DNA from: Pseudomonas sessilinigenes | Lineage (GTDB): Bacteria > Pseudomonadota > Gammaproteobacteria > Pseudomonadales > Pseudomonadaceae | Assembly (NCBI RefSeq): GCF_003850565.1 | Contig: NZ_CP027706.1 | Location: forward strand, 2,790,001-2,854,000 | DNA length: 64,000 nt | Reading direction: 5' to 3' | Shown: in pieces, positions 38,366 through 47,175 of the stretch | Layout: each line of letters starts with the position of its first letter | Position numbering within the stretch: the stretch's first letter is position 1 | The notes under the pieces: generated by a model | Told to the model about the DNA's origin: nothing | What the model saw: only the letters and a program-made list of their open reading frames with translations | Database searches by the model: none | Program-made: the position numbers and the translations under genes

Positions 38366-39085
38366 ATGAATGTTCGCCTTCGACAAGAAGCCATCATACG
38401 CAGTCTCCGTCGCAACGGATCATCAACCATTGCCGAGCTCGCAGGACAGGTAGGGGCATCCCGCAGCACGCTGCTACGTGACATTAATGCGTTGCGAGAA
38501 CAGGGTTTTGTCATTCGCTCTGAACCAGGTCGCGGCGGCGGGCTGCAGCTTGACCCTCGTTCAGTCCAGACCGCGCCACGTCTTTCAGTGATCGAGGTTT
38601 TTGCGCTTTTGATCAGCGTGGCATCTATGCGCGCGGCGGGAAATCTACCATTTTCAAGCATTGCAGATACCGGGCTTGCAAAGATTGAAAAGGCACTGCC
38701 GTCAGACAAAATTCGGGATTTGCGGCATTTTTTGGACTGCCTGTACATTGGCGAACTTGCCCCGCAGGTAGACAGATCCAGTATCGGAACAATGGACCCT
38801 GCCTTGCTTCCGGAATTCGAGGCAGCGTTTCTTCAGCACCGGCATCTGCGGTTCAATTACCGCGATGCGAAAGGTGAAAGCAGCACACGTGTAGTTGAGC
38901 CGCAAGCGATGTTGATTCTGCCGCCACTCTGGTATCTGGTGGCCTGGGATCCTGCACGTGAAGATTTCCGGCATTTCCGCATGGACCGGATCAGAAAACC
39001 GCACTGTATCGAGGGAACGACGTTTCGAAAACGAAACGTCGTTTTCGATAATGGTGTCCGGCCTCTGGATCATTCACAGCACTAG
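38366..39085 (+). CDS. HTH-WYL transcriptional regulator (YafY/DeoR-like)
   Basis: A 239-residue protein: HTH-11 domain at the N-terminus (RQEAIIRSLRRNGSSTIAEL, GASRSTLLRDINALREQG, then a GRGGG wing), followed by a WYL domain (LRFNYRDAKGESSTRVVEP, LPPLWYLVAWDP, FRHFRMDRI). ATG at 38366 is preferred to an upstream TTG. The C-terminal codons contain a perfect 12-base inverted repeat. Ligand unknown; the divergent hydrolase gene is the likely target. Confidence 0.85.
   Translation: MNVRLRQEAIIRSLRRNGSSTIAELAGQVGASRSTLLRDINALREQGFVIRSEPGRGGGLQLDPRSVQTAPRLSVIEVFALLISVASMRAAGNLPFSSIADTGLAKIEKALPSDKIRDLRHFLDCLYIGELAPQVDRSSIGTMDPALLPEFEAAFLQHRHLRFNYRDAKGESSTRVVEPQAMLILPPLWYLVAWDPAREDFRHFRMDRIRKPHCIEGTTFRKRNVVFDNGVRPLDHSQH
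39016..39043 (+). repeat. Perfect 12-base inverted repeat inside the WYL gene
   Basis: AACGACGTTTCG-AAAA-CGAAACGTCGTT followed by TTCG lies 42 bases before the WYL stop. A perfect 12-base stem with a four-A loop inside a coding region is unusual and could act as a terminator or mark an altered 3' end. Confidence 0.7.
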
Positions 39086-39489
39086 TGTTTCTGAATATGA
39101 GGCAACATCTAACCGCTATATCCGCACCTACTAAAGCAGCGGACGTTAGCCGCAGTGCCGGAAATCAGCAATTTGGACTCTTCAGTGTCACTCACCGCGC
39201 ACTGTACGAACGGCAGCAAGGCCATTTACGTAAGTCCACACTCTTTGCAAACGACCCCTCTATAACCCCAATGGCGGCCGCTGGCGTGGCTGCTAAAAGA
39301 TGGTAAAGGGGACTCACATTGTAATTGCTTTCAAGGTCCGCTTTTGGCCGATTTCTGCCTGTCGCCACCGCCACAACGCGCAGCTCTCAGTCGATCATGG
39401 TGACTAAGCGCGCTTGTCAGACCGAATGCAAACGCCTGGTCAAGTGCAATTCAATCGAGCGGTCAGTACCGATGCAATCAGGTGGTCAA
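39086..39489. other. Intergenic relic DNA with a short recurrent sequence
   Basis: About 400 bases without a supported gene. At 39338-39359 it holds a 22-base stretch (CCGCTTTTGGCC then GATTTCTGCC) that recurs with two mismatches at 54729-54750, next to the other accessory block. Confidence 0.5.
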
Positions 39490-40104
39490 GTGGAGTGCAG
39501 TTTCGCAATCGGCAACCGGACATTGGTCCAGGCCCTGATCAAGGCGCTGCGCCACCAGCACGCCAAGGGCGCCTGGCTGGCGACCTACTGCACCAGCAAC
39601 TTCCTGCTGGCCGAGGCCGGCCTGCTCGATAGCCGATACGCCACCCCCCCTGGGCCCAGACCGGTGATTTTGCCCGGCGTTACTTGCGGTTACGCTTGCT
39701 CCTCATCGAGCAGGAAGGCCTGTTTTGCGCCGGGGCCGTTACGTCCTACCTGAACTTGGCGATCCGCCTGGTGGAAAACTCGCGGCGCGCCTCTGGTCAG
39801 CGCCACCGCCAAGCCCTTGCTGTTCGAGACCAACCGTATCGGCTAGGCGCCCTAAGCCAACTTGCTGGGCGAGCACGGCCACAGCGACAAGCTGGTGGCC
39901 CAAGCCCAGCACCGCATGGAAGCGACCCTGGCCCTGGGCTTTCGCCTGCCGGAACCGGACTAGCTCAGCATGGAGCAGACCTGCCAGCAGGTGGGCTACA
40001 ACGATCTCAGCACCTTTCGCAGCCTGTTCAAGCGCAAGACCGGCCTGTCGCTGGGCGATTACCAGAAGCGTTTCAGGCAGGTGCCAGTACTGGGTGGAGG
40101 GTGA
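39490..40104 (+). pseudogene. Decayed GlxA-family AraC regulator
   Basis: Three consecutive pieces match a DJ-1/PfpI-AraC regulator: HAKGAWLATYCTSNFLLAEA (the GlxA Cys segment), then in another frame YLRLRLLLIEQEGLFCAGAV, then back in the first frame ATAKPLLFETNRIG and the HTH part QQVGYNDLSTFRSLFKRKTG. The first frame change lies at a run of seven C (39644-39650); a second is near 39785. Stops at 39844, 39853 and 39961 interrupt the last part, at places where a sense codon is expected. The gene is dead. Confidence 0.85.
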
Positions 40105-40187
40105 CGAGCCGCTGATGGCAGCTTCGTTCCAGAGCTTCTATTGGAGTGCCCAGGGTTGGCGGTCAAGCGGTTCGGTTTCTGGCCTGC

Positions 40188-40808
40188 TTATAGCTTCCAG
40201 TGCTCCTCGACCAAATAGAGAGGTTTGTCGGCCATCAGTAGCTTGATGGCATCTATGTGTGCTGTGTAGTCCGCCTCGGAGAACTTGGTCCATCGTGGAT
40301 TGCGCTTTTGCGCGGAGTTGAAGGCTAAGCGTGCCTTGCCCAGTGTTGAACGGTTGTTCCATAAGTAACTGCGCAGTCCCTTGAAGAGTTCGTAATCCAG
40401 AGGAGGATGGATCAGGGCAACTCTTGGATGTTGATGGTGGCCGCCGCAGACCAGCATGGTTTTCAAATAGATGTTGACTAGTTTATGGGCATGGCCGAAG
40501 GAGAATTTGGTTACTCCCAAACGTGTTGCCTCGGTCTCGATCTTCTTCATGAAATTCATTTGCCATTTGTCGACGTCCTGTTCGATATGTTCTGGTCCGG
40601 TTACTTGGGCTAGCCCACTGCTCTCTATGAGATTAAAAGCCAAGACGTTGCCTCCACCGCTCAGGCCGCGACCGTATGCGGAGGCTGCGCACCACTTGGC
40701 ATAGAGGTGTTTGTGTTTCTCTATGGAGTATTCGTCCGTAGCTGAGCTCACGTGGTTTTTCCCGTTAACATTTGAACTGTCCCTTGTTCGGTGGTCTTTG
40801 TAATTCAC
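40188..40808 (-). CDS. Unknown protein downstream of the helicase-PLD gene
   Basis: A 206-residue protein, GTG start at 40808 with a weak Shine-Dalgarno. It has a basic, polar N-terminus, a Gly-rich turn (YGRGLSGGGNVLAFNL), the segment FSFGHAHKLVNIYLKTMLV with two His and a Lys, HHQHPRVALIHPPLDY and an end NPRWTKFSEADYTAHIDAI. No export signal. Lower GC than core genes. It follows the helicase gene by 129 bases on the same strand and may be its partner. I do not recognise the family. Confidence 0.6.
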   Translation of the reverse strand: MNYKDHRTRDSSNVNGKNHVSSATDEYSIEKHKHLYAKWCAASAYGRGLSGGGNVLAFNLIESSGLAQVTGPEHIEQDVDKWQMNFMKKIETEATRLGVTKFSFGHAHKLVNIYLKTMLVCGGHHQHPRVALIHPPLDYELFKGLRSYLWNNRSTLGKARLAFNSAQKRNPRWTKFSEADYTAHIDAIKLLMADKPLYLVEEHWKL

Positions 40809-40937
40809 CTACTTTGAGGCTTCAGCTCTTGGTGATGGCTGCCATCTGCAGTCGGGAGCTTTCGACCTCAGGCGAGTGCTATAGCGCTCTGAAATTCTTA
40901 TATGTACAACGTTGATCGAACCGGCCAGTTCGCCAGC

Positions 40938-43900
40938 TTACGTGTAGGGTGTCACCCGCTTCGCCAAGCTGTTGCGATTGACCTCGATCTCATCCCGGAC
41001 AGCCTTGCCGCGATAGACCATGGAGGTTTCATGGCGCACGAAGTCTCCCTCGCGTTGGGCGCTCAGCCAATTGAATGAGCCTACACATAGCAATTCCTGA
41101 TCAGCCATCAATAGTTTGCTGTGTACCTTTTTCACCACGCGCACCTGAATGGCCTGAGCCTTGAGTTCGGCTAGTACTGACTGGAACTGCTGCACTTTCT
41201 TGGGATCTCCGCCGGGATTCGAGGGAGTGGGCTCGGTATTGAGTAGCAGGTCAGTGTAGACCTCCACCTGTACTCCACGCTGTACCGTATCGCGCATGTG
41301 CGCCAAAGCACCGGTGCTGTGCAGACAACGCAGCCGGACCCAGGGCGTAACGATCTGCACCTGCTGGCGTGCTGTCCGTAATGTTTGTGCCAGGAATGCG
41401 TCGTGTTCTACCCATTCATGTAGATGACTCAGGCCAGTACCAAGATCCTCTCTGGGCTGGTAGGCGAACTGCAACTCATTGGTTGGGTTTGCCAACAGGA
41501 ACTGAGCTAGCAATCCACGTGGCTTTCCAGGTGGCACCTGGCTGAACAGGTCCATGTCGCCAAACACCAGAAAACTGTCTTTGGCTCGGGAAACCGCCAC
41601 ATTGAGCATGCTCTCCCGACGATCGATGAAGCCACCGTCGTCGTGTTTGGAATACACCGCCGAAAAAATCACCACTGGCCGTTCGGCACCCTGGAACGAA
41701 TGCACCGTGCCCACGGTGATTTCACTTGCGCCCTTGCCTGCGCGGATACCAAGGGCTGCGCAGGCTTGCGCGACGGTGGCCGCTTGAGCACTGAAAGGCG
41801 TGATCACCCCGACGATCTCGCACAACTCCTTGTTGCCGTAACGTTGCCTGAGCTGGGCTTCATTGGCCTGAATCCAGGCGGCGATGGTTTGTGCCTCGAG
41901 CAGGTTCTCGCGACTGCCCTGATTGTCCTGTCGGCAGAGACCGTCGATATGCAAGTAGCCGAGTCCGGGTAGTCCGCCGGCAGGTTTCTGCCCCCGACGC
42001 GGCTGCAGCTTGCCCTTGTAGCAAAGGGCGTTGCAGAAGGCGATGATCGAGTCGTAGCAACGGCGGTGCTCATACAGGTACATGCCGCGCGCAAGCTCAG
42101 GGTCGTAGTGGTAGCGGCTGGCACTTTGGGCTACAGCCATGACACTGCCGCTGGCCGCGCTGTGGCCGCCGTTGCAGAAAGCCGCATAGCCGTGTTTTAC
42201 CTGGCTTCGCTCCACCAGTCCGGCGCTGGCCAGGTTACCGATATCCACGCTGGTCGGGATCGACCATATTGGCTCGATCTGCTGGGTATCACCGATTACC
42301 AATGCCTGCCTGGCGAGGGCAAACGATGGGGCGGCCACTTCGGGCAGGACCTGGCCAGCTTCATCGACGATCAACAGATCGATGAAATCAACCAGGTAAT
42401 CATCGACGAAGTTGCCATTCTCGTGACGTTTGCACAGTAGTTCGGCCGGCAAGCGGAAGAAGGTCGCGACTACGCAGGGTGTTAGCTTCATCCAGCGCCG
42501 CCAGTTGCCGGCAATGGTCTTCGCGCCGTTCTTGCCTCTTCGCTTGAGGATCGTCGGAAGGTCTTCGGCAAGCTCCATTAGCCAGCGACCCTCCCAGTAG
42601 TGGGTGGTCAGGAGGAAAATTTCGAAACGCACAGAGGTGTCGGCCCAGACATCGCATTCGGCAAGAGTGACCTGCGCTGCCGGCTTTTCACTGGCTTGCG
42701 CCAGTACAGCGATCTTCAACCGCCATGTCGCCAGTTCGCGTTGCTCTGTGGCCAGCAATTGTTGGCCGAGGCGTAGACGTGTTTCACGTTCGGCAAGGGT
42801 GGCAAGCGCAACGGCCTCGGCAGACGTCAGGTAGTTTTCGATCTCAGCGATACTTGTAGCGCCTTGGAGTAACGGGTCGGTCTCGGCCAATTGAAGCTTG
42901 GCCAGGCGCAACCGCTTGGCGGCCACCGGTCCGATCCAGTTGAACAAGGTATAGAACAGCGATTCGTGGGCTAGGTAATGCCGAAAGTTTTTCAAGCGCT
43001 GTTGTGCGGCACAGAGCTGCTGACGCTGCTCATCGCAGGAGAGTTCGCGTTGCGCAATCGTAGCTTGGGGAGTGGGTCCAAGCTCCATCATAACGGCCTC
43101 CCGCGCGGCAACCAGAGCGGGCCAGGCCTGTTCGATACCGAGCAGTTGCTGGTGGCGAACCTGGATCTGTTCACGCAACCGTTCGACCACATCGCGCACA
43201 CCAGGCTCTTGGGCGTCGGGAAAGGCCTCGATAGCCTTTGCCAGGTATTGGGCTTGGGCCTGTTCGAGATACGCCGGTGATTCCAGGCCGGTGAGAAAGG
43301 CCTGGGTCTGATAGGCGTTCGACATATCCTTTTCGGCTGAAGCCTTGGGGAAATACGCACCGAAGCTCTTGATCTCTGGCAGCCAGCGCCCGGCGAGCGG
43401 GCCGCAGCCGTGAGCGAAGTCCTTGCCGAAGGCGGCGATGATATTGGTGACGGCTTGGTTGTTAGTGGAGCTGGTGACGATTACTGGCGGATCGCCACCG
43501 GCCAGCGCTGCTCGAGCCCACAAGGAAGCTACCACTGACAGCACCAAGGTGGTCTTGCCCGTACCGGGAGGGCCATTGACGGCTAATACATCGCCTGCCT
43601 CGCCAACCAGCAAATGGGTCAAGGCGTCCCGCTGGGCCGAAGCCAGGGCGTATTCATCGCCAGCGTGGGCAAGACGTACGGCAAAGCCACTGTGTGGTGC
43701 CAGGCAGGGTTCGGTGAGAGAAGGAGTGTGTTGGGCAAAGCGCTCGAACAGCTGTGCCTTGGGTTTTTGGTGGCGCAGGTAGTCGTAGAGACGCACGATG
43801 TTTTGGCTGAAACCGCTCGGCTTGTCCTCTTTGGATAACAAGCCGTGGTTGGCATGCATCAGGCTGTCTTGGTTATGTTTCCAGCCATTGCTGACGGTCC

Positions 43901-44432
43901 GAAGCATTTTCCAGCAAAAGTGCAGGTAGGTTCGCCACTGGGCGTGATGTTCCTCCTCATCCTGCGTCTGCTCTGCAGCCAATGGTTCGAAGCAGGGCAC
44001 CTCCTCGGTGGACAGGAATGCATCCAGGTCTGCCTGGGTACCAATGGTGAAATTGTCTTGGTCCAGTGGTTCGAGAATGTCGCGGGGAAGGAGTACTCGG
44101 GAGGTCGGGTATAAGCGGCCGTCCCTGGTAACCAGTACATCACAGACCAATGGTGTGACCACTGCCGGCATGTCCTTGCGAGCCTTGCCGTGTTCCAGGC
44201 GCTGGTAGTACACCAGTGGGCGCAGGGTGACCTTGATCGTGGCAGCCGTTTGCGGCTCACCCATGAACAGCATTTCGGCGAGCTCGACTGGCAGGCGTCC
44301 GCTCGACACGTTGCAGTTTGGAACCTCGATGAGTTTTTCGGCTTGGCTGGCGTCCAGTGCGCCGTTGCCGTTCTCTGCGTCGGCCAGAGAGTTTCGCCAG
44401 TAGGTGGCGAGTTTCAGTGCGTGTTCGTTCAT
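40938..44432 (-). CDS. SF1 helicase fused to a PLD nuclease (type II Mokosh-like)
   Basis: The 1164-residue product has an unannotated N-terminus (1-260), a Q motif (SAQRDAL, ~265), Walker A GPPGTGKTT (~287), a coiled insertion (~400-580), Walker B LLIVDEAGQ (~686), GDTQQIEPIW (motif III, ~714), and motifs V/VI VGTVHSFQGAERP (~907) and NVAVSRAKD (~944), as in UPF1/COG1112 helicases. The C-terminus (~1000-1164) holds a phospholipase-D-type HxKxxxxD (HSKLLMAD, ~1104) with GSFNWLS after it. A single protein combining COG1112 helicase and PLD is the architecture of the type II Mokosh anti-phage system (MkoC). No kinase domain is seen. Assignment is by architecture only. Confidence 0.8.
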   Translation of the reverse strand: MNEHALKLATYWRNSLADAENGNGALDASQAEKLIEVPNCNVSSGRLPVELAEMLFMGEPQTAATIKVTLRPLVYYQRLEHGKARKDMPAVVTPLVCDVLVTRDGRLYPTSRVLLPRDILEPLDQDNFTIGTQADLDAFLSTEEVPCFEPLAAEQTQDEEEHHAQWRTYLHFCWKMLRTVSNGWKHNQDSLMHANHGLLSKEDKPSGFSQNIVRLYDYLRHQKPKAQLFERFAQHTPSLTEPCLAPHSGFAVRLAHAGDEYALASAQRDALTHLLVGEAGDVLAVNGPPGTGKTTLVLSVVASLWARAALAGGDPPVIVTSSTNNQAVTNIIAAFGKDFAHGCGPLAGRWLPEIKSFGAYFPKASAEKDMSNAYQTQAFLTGLESPAYLEQAQAQYLAKAIEAFPDAQEPGVRDVVERLREQIQVRHQQLLGIEQAWPALVAAREAVMMELGPTPQATIAQRELSCDEQRQQLCAAQQRLKNFRHYLAHESLFYTLFNWIGPVAAKRLRLAKLQLAETDPLLQGATSIAEIENYLTSAEAVALATLAERETRLRLGQQLLATEQRELATWRLKIAVLAQASEKPAAQVTLAECDVWADTSVRFEIFLLTTHYWEGRWLMELAEDLPTILKRRGKNGAKTIAGNWRRWMKLTPCVVATFFRLPAELLCKRHENGNFVDDYLVDFIDLLIVDEAGQVLPEVAAPSFALARQALVIGDTQQIEPIWSIPTSVDIGNLASAGLVERSQVKHGYAAFCNGGHSAASGSVMAVAQSASRYHYDPELARGMYLYEHRRCYDSIIAFCNALCYKGKLQPRRGQKPAGGLPGLGYLHIDGLCRQDNQGSRENLLEAQTIAAWIQANEAQLRQRYGNKELCEIVGVITPFSAQAATVAQACAALGIRAGKGASEITVGTVHSFQGAERPVVIFSAVYSKHDDGGFIDRRESMLNVAVSRAKDSFLVFGDMDLFSQVPPGKPRGLLAQFLLANPTNELQFAYQPREDLGTGLSHLHEWVEHDAFLAQTLRTARQQVQIVTPWVRLRCLHSTGALAHMRDTVQRGVQVEVYTDLLLNTEPTPSNPGGDPKKVQQFQSVLAELKAQAIQVRVVKKVHSKLLMADQELLCVGSFNWLSAQREGDFVRHETSMVYRGKAVRDEIEVNRNSLAKRVTPYT

Positions 44433-44712
44433 CGTCCTGATTCAATACAGACCGGCACTTACTGTAGCGGTCGAGGAAAATGTTGTGGTGTATGGCCAAG
44501 ATCGGCAAGTACCTAGCGTTTCACTAAAACTCTCAATTGCTGAGGCCTTTAGCGTAAAGGCATATTGGCATCATCGCCCCTTGATGGACAATCACTTGCA
44601 TGATGCTGATGGTTGCCATTACTCGCTCTGGGGTTAGCTGGGCCTGATCGAAACCAGCTAGGCTTCTGGCAGGAGCAATGCAGGGTGCTGGATACCACGC
44701 AAGGAGCCGCCA
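44433..44712. other. Divergent intergenic region
   Basis: 280 bases between the helicase-PLD gene and the next gene. It presumably carries the promoter of the former. No gene or clear repeat seen. Confidence 0.5.
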
Positions 44713-45162
44713 ATGACCGCTTTATCCTGGACCCAGGTCCGTGAAATACCCGGCGAATCACTGGAGTTCGGCGCCGCCCATGTATGTTGTGCCTGGCGCC
44801 GTCACACCCTGGCGGCGCACAAGTTCGCCAGCCTGGAGCATGCTTTCGTCAGCAGCCCCCACGCGCTGCCGAGGCTCTTGCAGGACGTGGGCGGCAACCC
44901 CAATGCCCGCCAGCACGAGGAGCGTGGAACAGCGGTGTTTGCTGCGGTGTGGTACCCGACAGGGCGGTGGGCGATTTTGTGCGACGCGACCCGCGCCACC
45001 CTGGTGCCTCGCGCCGCAGTCGAGGCACTTGCGGCCTGCGGGCAACGCGATGACCGTGTTACCGAAGCGCTACGGGAGCTTTTTGCGGCAGCGCCGGCGA
45101 GTCTTTTGCGGACGCTGGACGAGGCTTTTTATCGTTTGAATATCGCGCGACCTACTGCCTGA
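44713..45162 (+). CDS. Hypothetical protein, 149 residues
   Basis: Start ATG at 44713 (MTALSWTQVREIPGESLEF) after AAGGAG. The sequence contains VCCAWRRHTLAAHKFASLEHA, AVFAAVWYPTGRWAILCDATRATLVPR and a helical C-terminus (LREL..., LLRTLDEAFYRLN). Cytoplasmic. Codon use is like the chromosome, so it marks the right border of the accessory block. Family not recognised. Confidence 0.6.
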   Translation: MTALSWTQVREIPGESLEFGAAHVCCAWRRHTLAAHKFASLEHAFVSSPHALPRLLQDVGGNPNARQHEERGTAVFAAVWYPTGRWAILCDATRATLVPRAAVEALAACGQRDDRVTEALRELFAAAPASLLRTLDEAFYRLNIARPTA

Positions 45163-45208
45163 AAGTTGCATCTGCCTGCCGATCAACTCGGTTAAATCGC
45201 ACGTTGTT

Positions 45209-45874
45209 TCAAACACCGAAGTTGAAAGCGATGGATATTCTTGGCCGGTTGCCTGAATAGCGTTGCACCGAATGCAAAAGCCATGAGGGAAACATCAGGA
45301 AGGTGCCACTTTCCGGAACTTGGGTGATGCCAAAGCCCGCAGCCAAACAGTCCTTGATGCGCATGCGCAGTGCCGGGTTGTAAGTCGAGGCGATCATGCC
45401 CCTGGGGTCGATGAATTCGATATCGCCTCCCACCTGCAGTTGCTCTTCGCGCCCGCCGGTATCGACCCAATAGACCCCGGACCAGAATGCCCCGGGGTGC
45501 CCATGCAGCGCATTGGCATGGCCGGCTTGATTGACGTTGACCCAGGCGTTGATCTTCCACTCGAAGTTGGGTTCGACCAGGCCGTATTGTTCGCTGTGCA
45601 CCGCAGTGAGTTGGCTGGCGAAGTCCTTGGCGAATTGCACCAGGGATTCGCAAGCCGTGCCTCCCCAGAGGTTGAAATCGCTCGGCGATTGCCAGCCGCC
45701 GTCGTTGCTGTGCTGCGCGCCACACAGGTCCTGGGCCATGCGGCTGTCGATCAGGGCCTTGAGTTGCACATTCAGCGCTTGGGCATCGGGGTGGCGCAGG
45801 CTCGCTACCGGCGTGGCGAACAGATGGCGGATATTGATCAGTTGCGGGTCCACGAGGGTGTTGGCAAGAGGCAT
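45209..45874 (-). CDS. 2OG-Fe(II) oxygenase, TIGR02466 type
   Basis: The 221-residue product has the features of the TIGR02466 putative prolyl-hydroxylase-like group: RHLFATPVASLRHP at the start, AWVNVNQAGHANALHGHPGA with the iron-binding His and the WSGVYWVDTG strand, and a distal part LLHSVQRYSGNRPRISIAFN with the second His and the Arg that binds 2-oxoglutarate. ATG at 45874. Relatives are frequent in phages and marine bacteria. Substrate unknown. Confidence 0.8.
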   Translation of the reverse strand: MPLANTLVDPQLINIRHLFATPVASLRHPDAQALNVQLKALIDSRMAQDLCGAQHSNDGGWQSPSDFNLWGGTACESLVQFAKDFASQLTAVHSEQYGLVEPNFEWKINAWVNVNQAGHANALHGHPGAFWSGVYWVDTGGREEQLQVGGDIEFIDPRGMIASTYNPALRMRIKDCLAAGFGITQVPESGTFLMFPSWLLHSVQRYSGNRPRISIAFNFGV

Positions 45875-45885
45875 GTAAATTCCAT

Positions 45886-46200
45886 TTAAAGCGCCAGGAT
45901 GGCTCTGGCTAGTTGCAGGTCCGAGAGCTGCGAGTCCCCCGTTACTTGGCGAATCCTGGCGAATGCCGCTTCAATGCGGACCCCGCGAATATCGCCGTCA
46001 CTGGCAACGAATGCCGCTGCGTCATCCTTGGCCGCCAGCACGATCTTGTCGTCCTTGAACGAGCCGCTAGTGCCTTTGGACGCACTCATGGTGAGACTGA
46101 CCGAAATATCGGTGGTCATGACGAAACTGGTGGCGTGGGCATGCATGCTCATCAGGCCGCAAACAACACATAACAGGCGGGGAAAGTTTGGCCGTTTCAT
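45886..46200 (-). CDS. DUF2388 secreted small protein
   Basis: A 104-residue protein with a signal peptide (LLCVVCGLMSMHAHA) and the DUF2388 signature TSFVMTTDISVSLTMSASKG, FKDDKIVLAAKDDAAAFVAS, DGDIRGVRIEAAF. ATG at 46200 is chosen because a longer frame would extend beyond the signal peptide. The family is common in Pseudomonas and of unknown function. It ends 11 bases from the start of the oxygenase gene on the same strand. Confidence 0.85.
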   Translation of the reverse strand: MKRPNFPRLLCVVCGLMSMHAHATSFVMTTDISVSLTMSASKGTSGSFKDDKIVLAAKDDAAAFVASDGDIRGVRIEAAFARIRQVTGDSQLSDLQLARAILAL

Positions 46201-46506
46201 TGGATCTACGAAGGTTAAGTTGGGGTTAAATTCGGGGGTGAACCCTACCAACGGGTAACCTTCGGCAACCTCAGGGCTTTTGCTAAAGATTGTTAAAAAG
46301 TGCGATGGGCGGGTCTTTTTTGAACTTTGCAGGCAACTTTCAAGTTGCCCTCAACAGCCAGGAATTGGTTATCGGAAACCGCCGCAGCGGCGCGGCGAAT
46401 TAAGTGCCGGATCGCCTATTTTCAGCGCTGTTGGCTGAGCGTTCACCGCCGCCTCTGCTGGTAGAGCAGCGGCGGGGTGCGGTAGCGGTTTCAGTCGGGG
46501 TAGGGG
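46201..46506. other. Intergenic region with a strong hairpin
   Basis: 306 bases without a gene. At 46446-46475 CCGCCGC and CTCT pair with AGAG and GCGGCGG around a GCTGGT loop, with a two-base CA bulge. It lies 3' of the two minus-strand membrane genes and may end their transcript, though no T-run is present. Confidence 0.55.
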
Positions 46507-47175
46507 CTATGGCCTGGCGCCCAAGCGCTGCACCTCAGGGAACAGCTGGCCCAGGGTGCGGCGGGCCTGGGCCGCCTCCAGGTAGGCGTAGAGCAGGTCG
46601 GTCAGGTCTTCGAAGCCCAGGCGTTGGCCGTTGAGCATGGGATTGCACAGCCACAGGCGGACCCGCATGCCCGCCGCCACGCTCCGGGCGTTGGGCGCGG
46701 CCAGGGCCTTGAAGCCGGCCGGGGACAGCTCTGGCGCGCGCTGGCCGGCGCTCACTGAGAACACCACGGCCAGGCTCAGGTAGCGCTGCTCCAGTTCGAA
46801 GGCATCGAAACAGGTCCAGGACGTGGGTTCGGCGGCGTTGGCGAATTGCAGGCTGTCGGCGCTCAGTGCCAGCACCCGCTGGCCGTGGCGCCGGCGCAGG
46901 GCCTCGGCACCCATCAGGCCGGCGAGCCCGGCGCCGAGCAGCAGCGCGCCAGGCCCCCAGAACAACAGCTGGGCCGAGTGCAACTGCCAGGCCGTGGGCA
47001 GGCTGGCCAACCAGCCGCCGATGGCCAGCAACAGCACCGAGAGCAGGGCCAGCAGGGCCGCCTGGCCCAGGCAGCGCTCATGAATCTCGCACTGGCCCTG
47101 GGGGCCGTCGGCGGCCACTTGCAGTTGTTCCAGCAGCGCTTCCTTGCCGGCGTTATCCACGGCCTTGCAGCTCAT
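46507..47175 (-). CDS. Membrane protein, function unknown
   Basis: The 222-residue product has two hydrophobic helices (AALLALLSVLLLAIGGWLAS and LLFWGPGALLLGAGLAGLMG) followed by a soluble C-terminal half (SLQFANAAEP, LSLAVVFSVSAGQ, ending LGQLFPEVQRLGARP). ATG at 47175 overlaps the end of the upstream gene by 23 bases. Its shape mirrors that gene: short N-terminus, paired helices, soluble beta-rich half, C-terminal helix with LLDAY/LLYAY. The two are probably diverged duplicates. Confidence 0.7.
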   Translation of the reverse strand: MSCKAVDNAGKEALLEQLQVAADGPQGQCEIHERCLGQAALLALLSVLLLAIGGWLASLPTAWQLHSAQLLFWGPGALLLGAGLAGLMGAEALRRRHGQRVLALSADSLQFANAAEPTSWTCFDAFELEQRYLSLAVVFSVSAGQRAPELSPAGFKALAAPNARSVAAGMRVRLWLCNPMLNGQRLGFEDLTDLLYAYLEAAQARRTLGQLFPEVQRLGARP

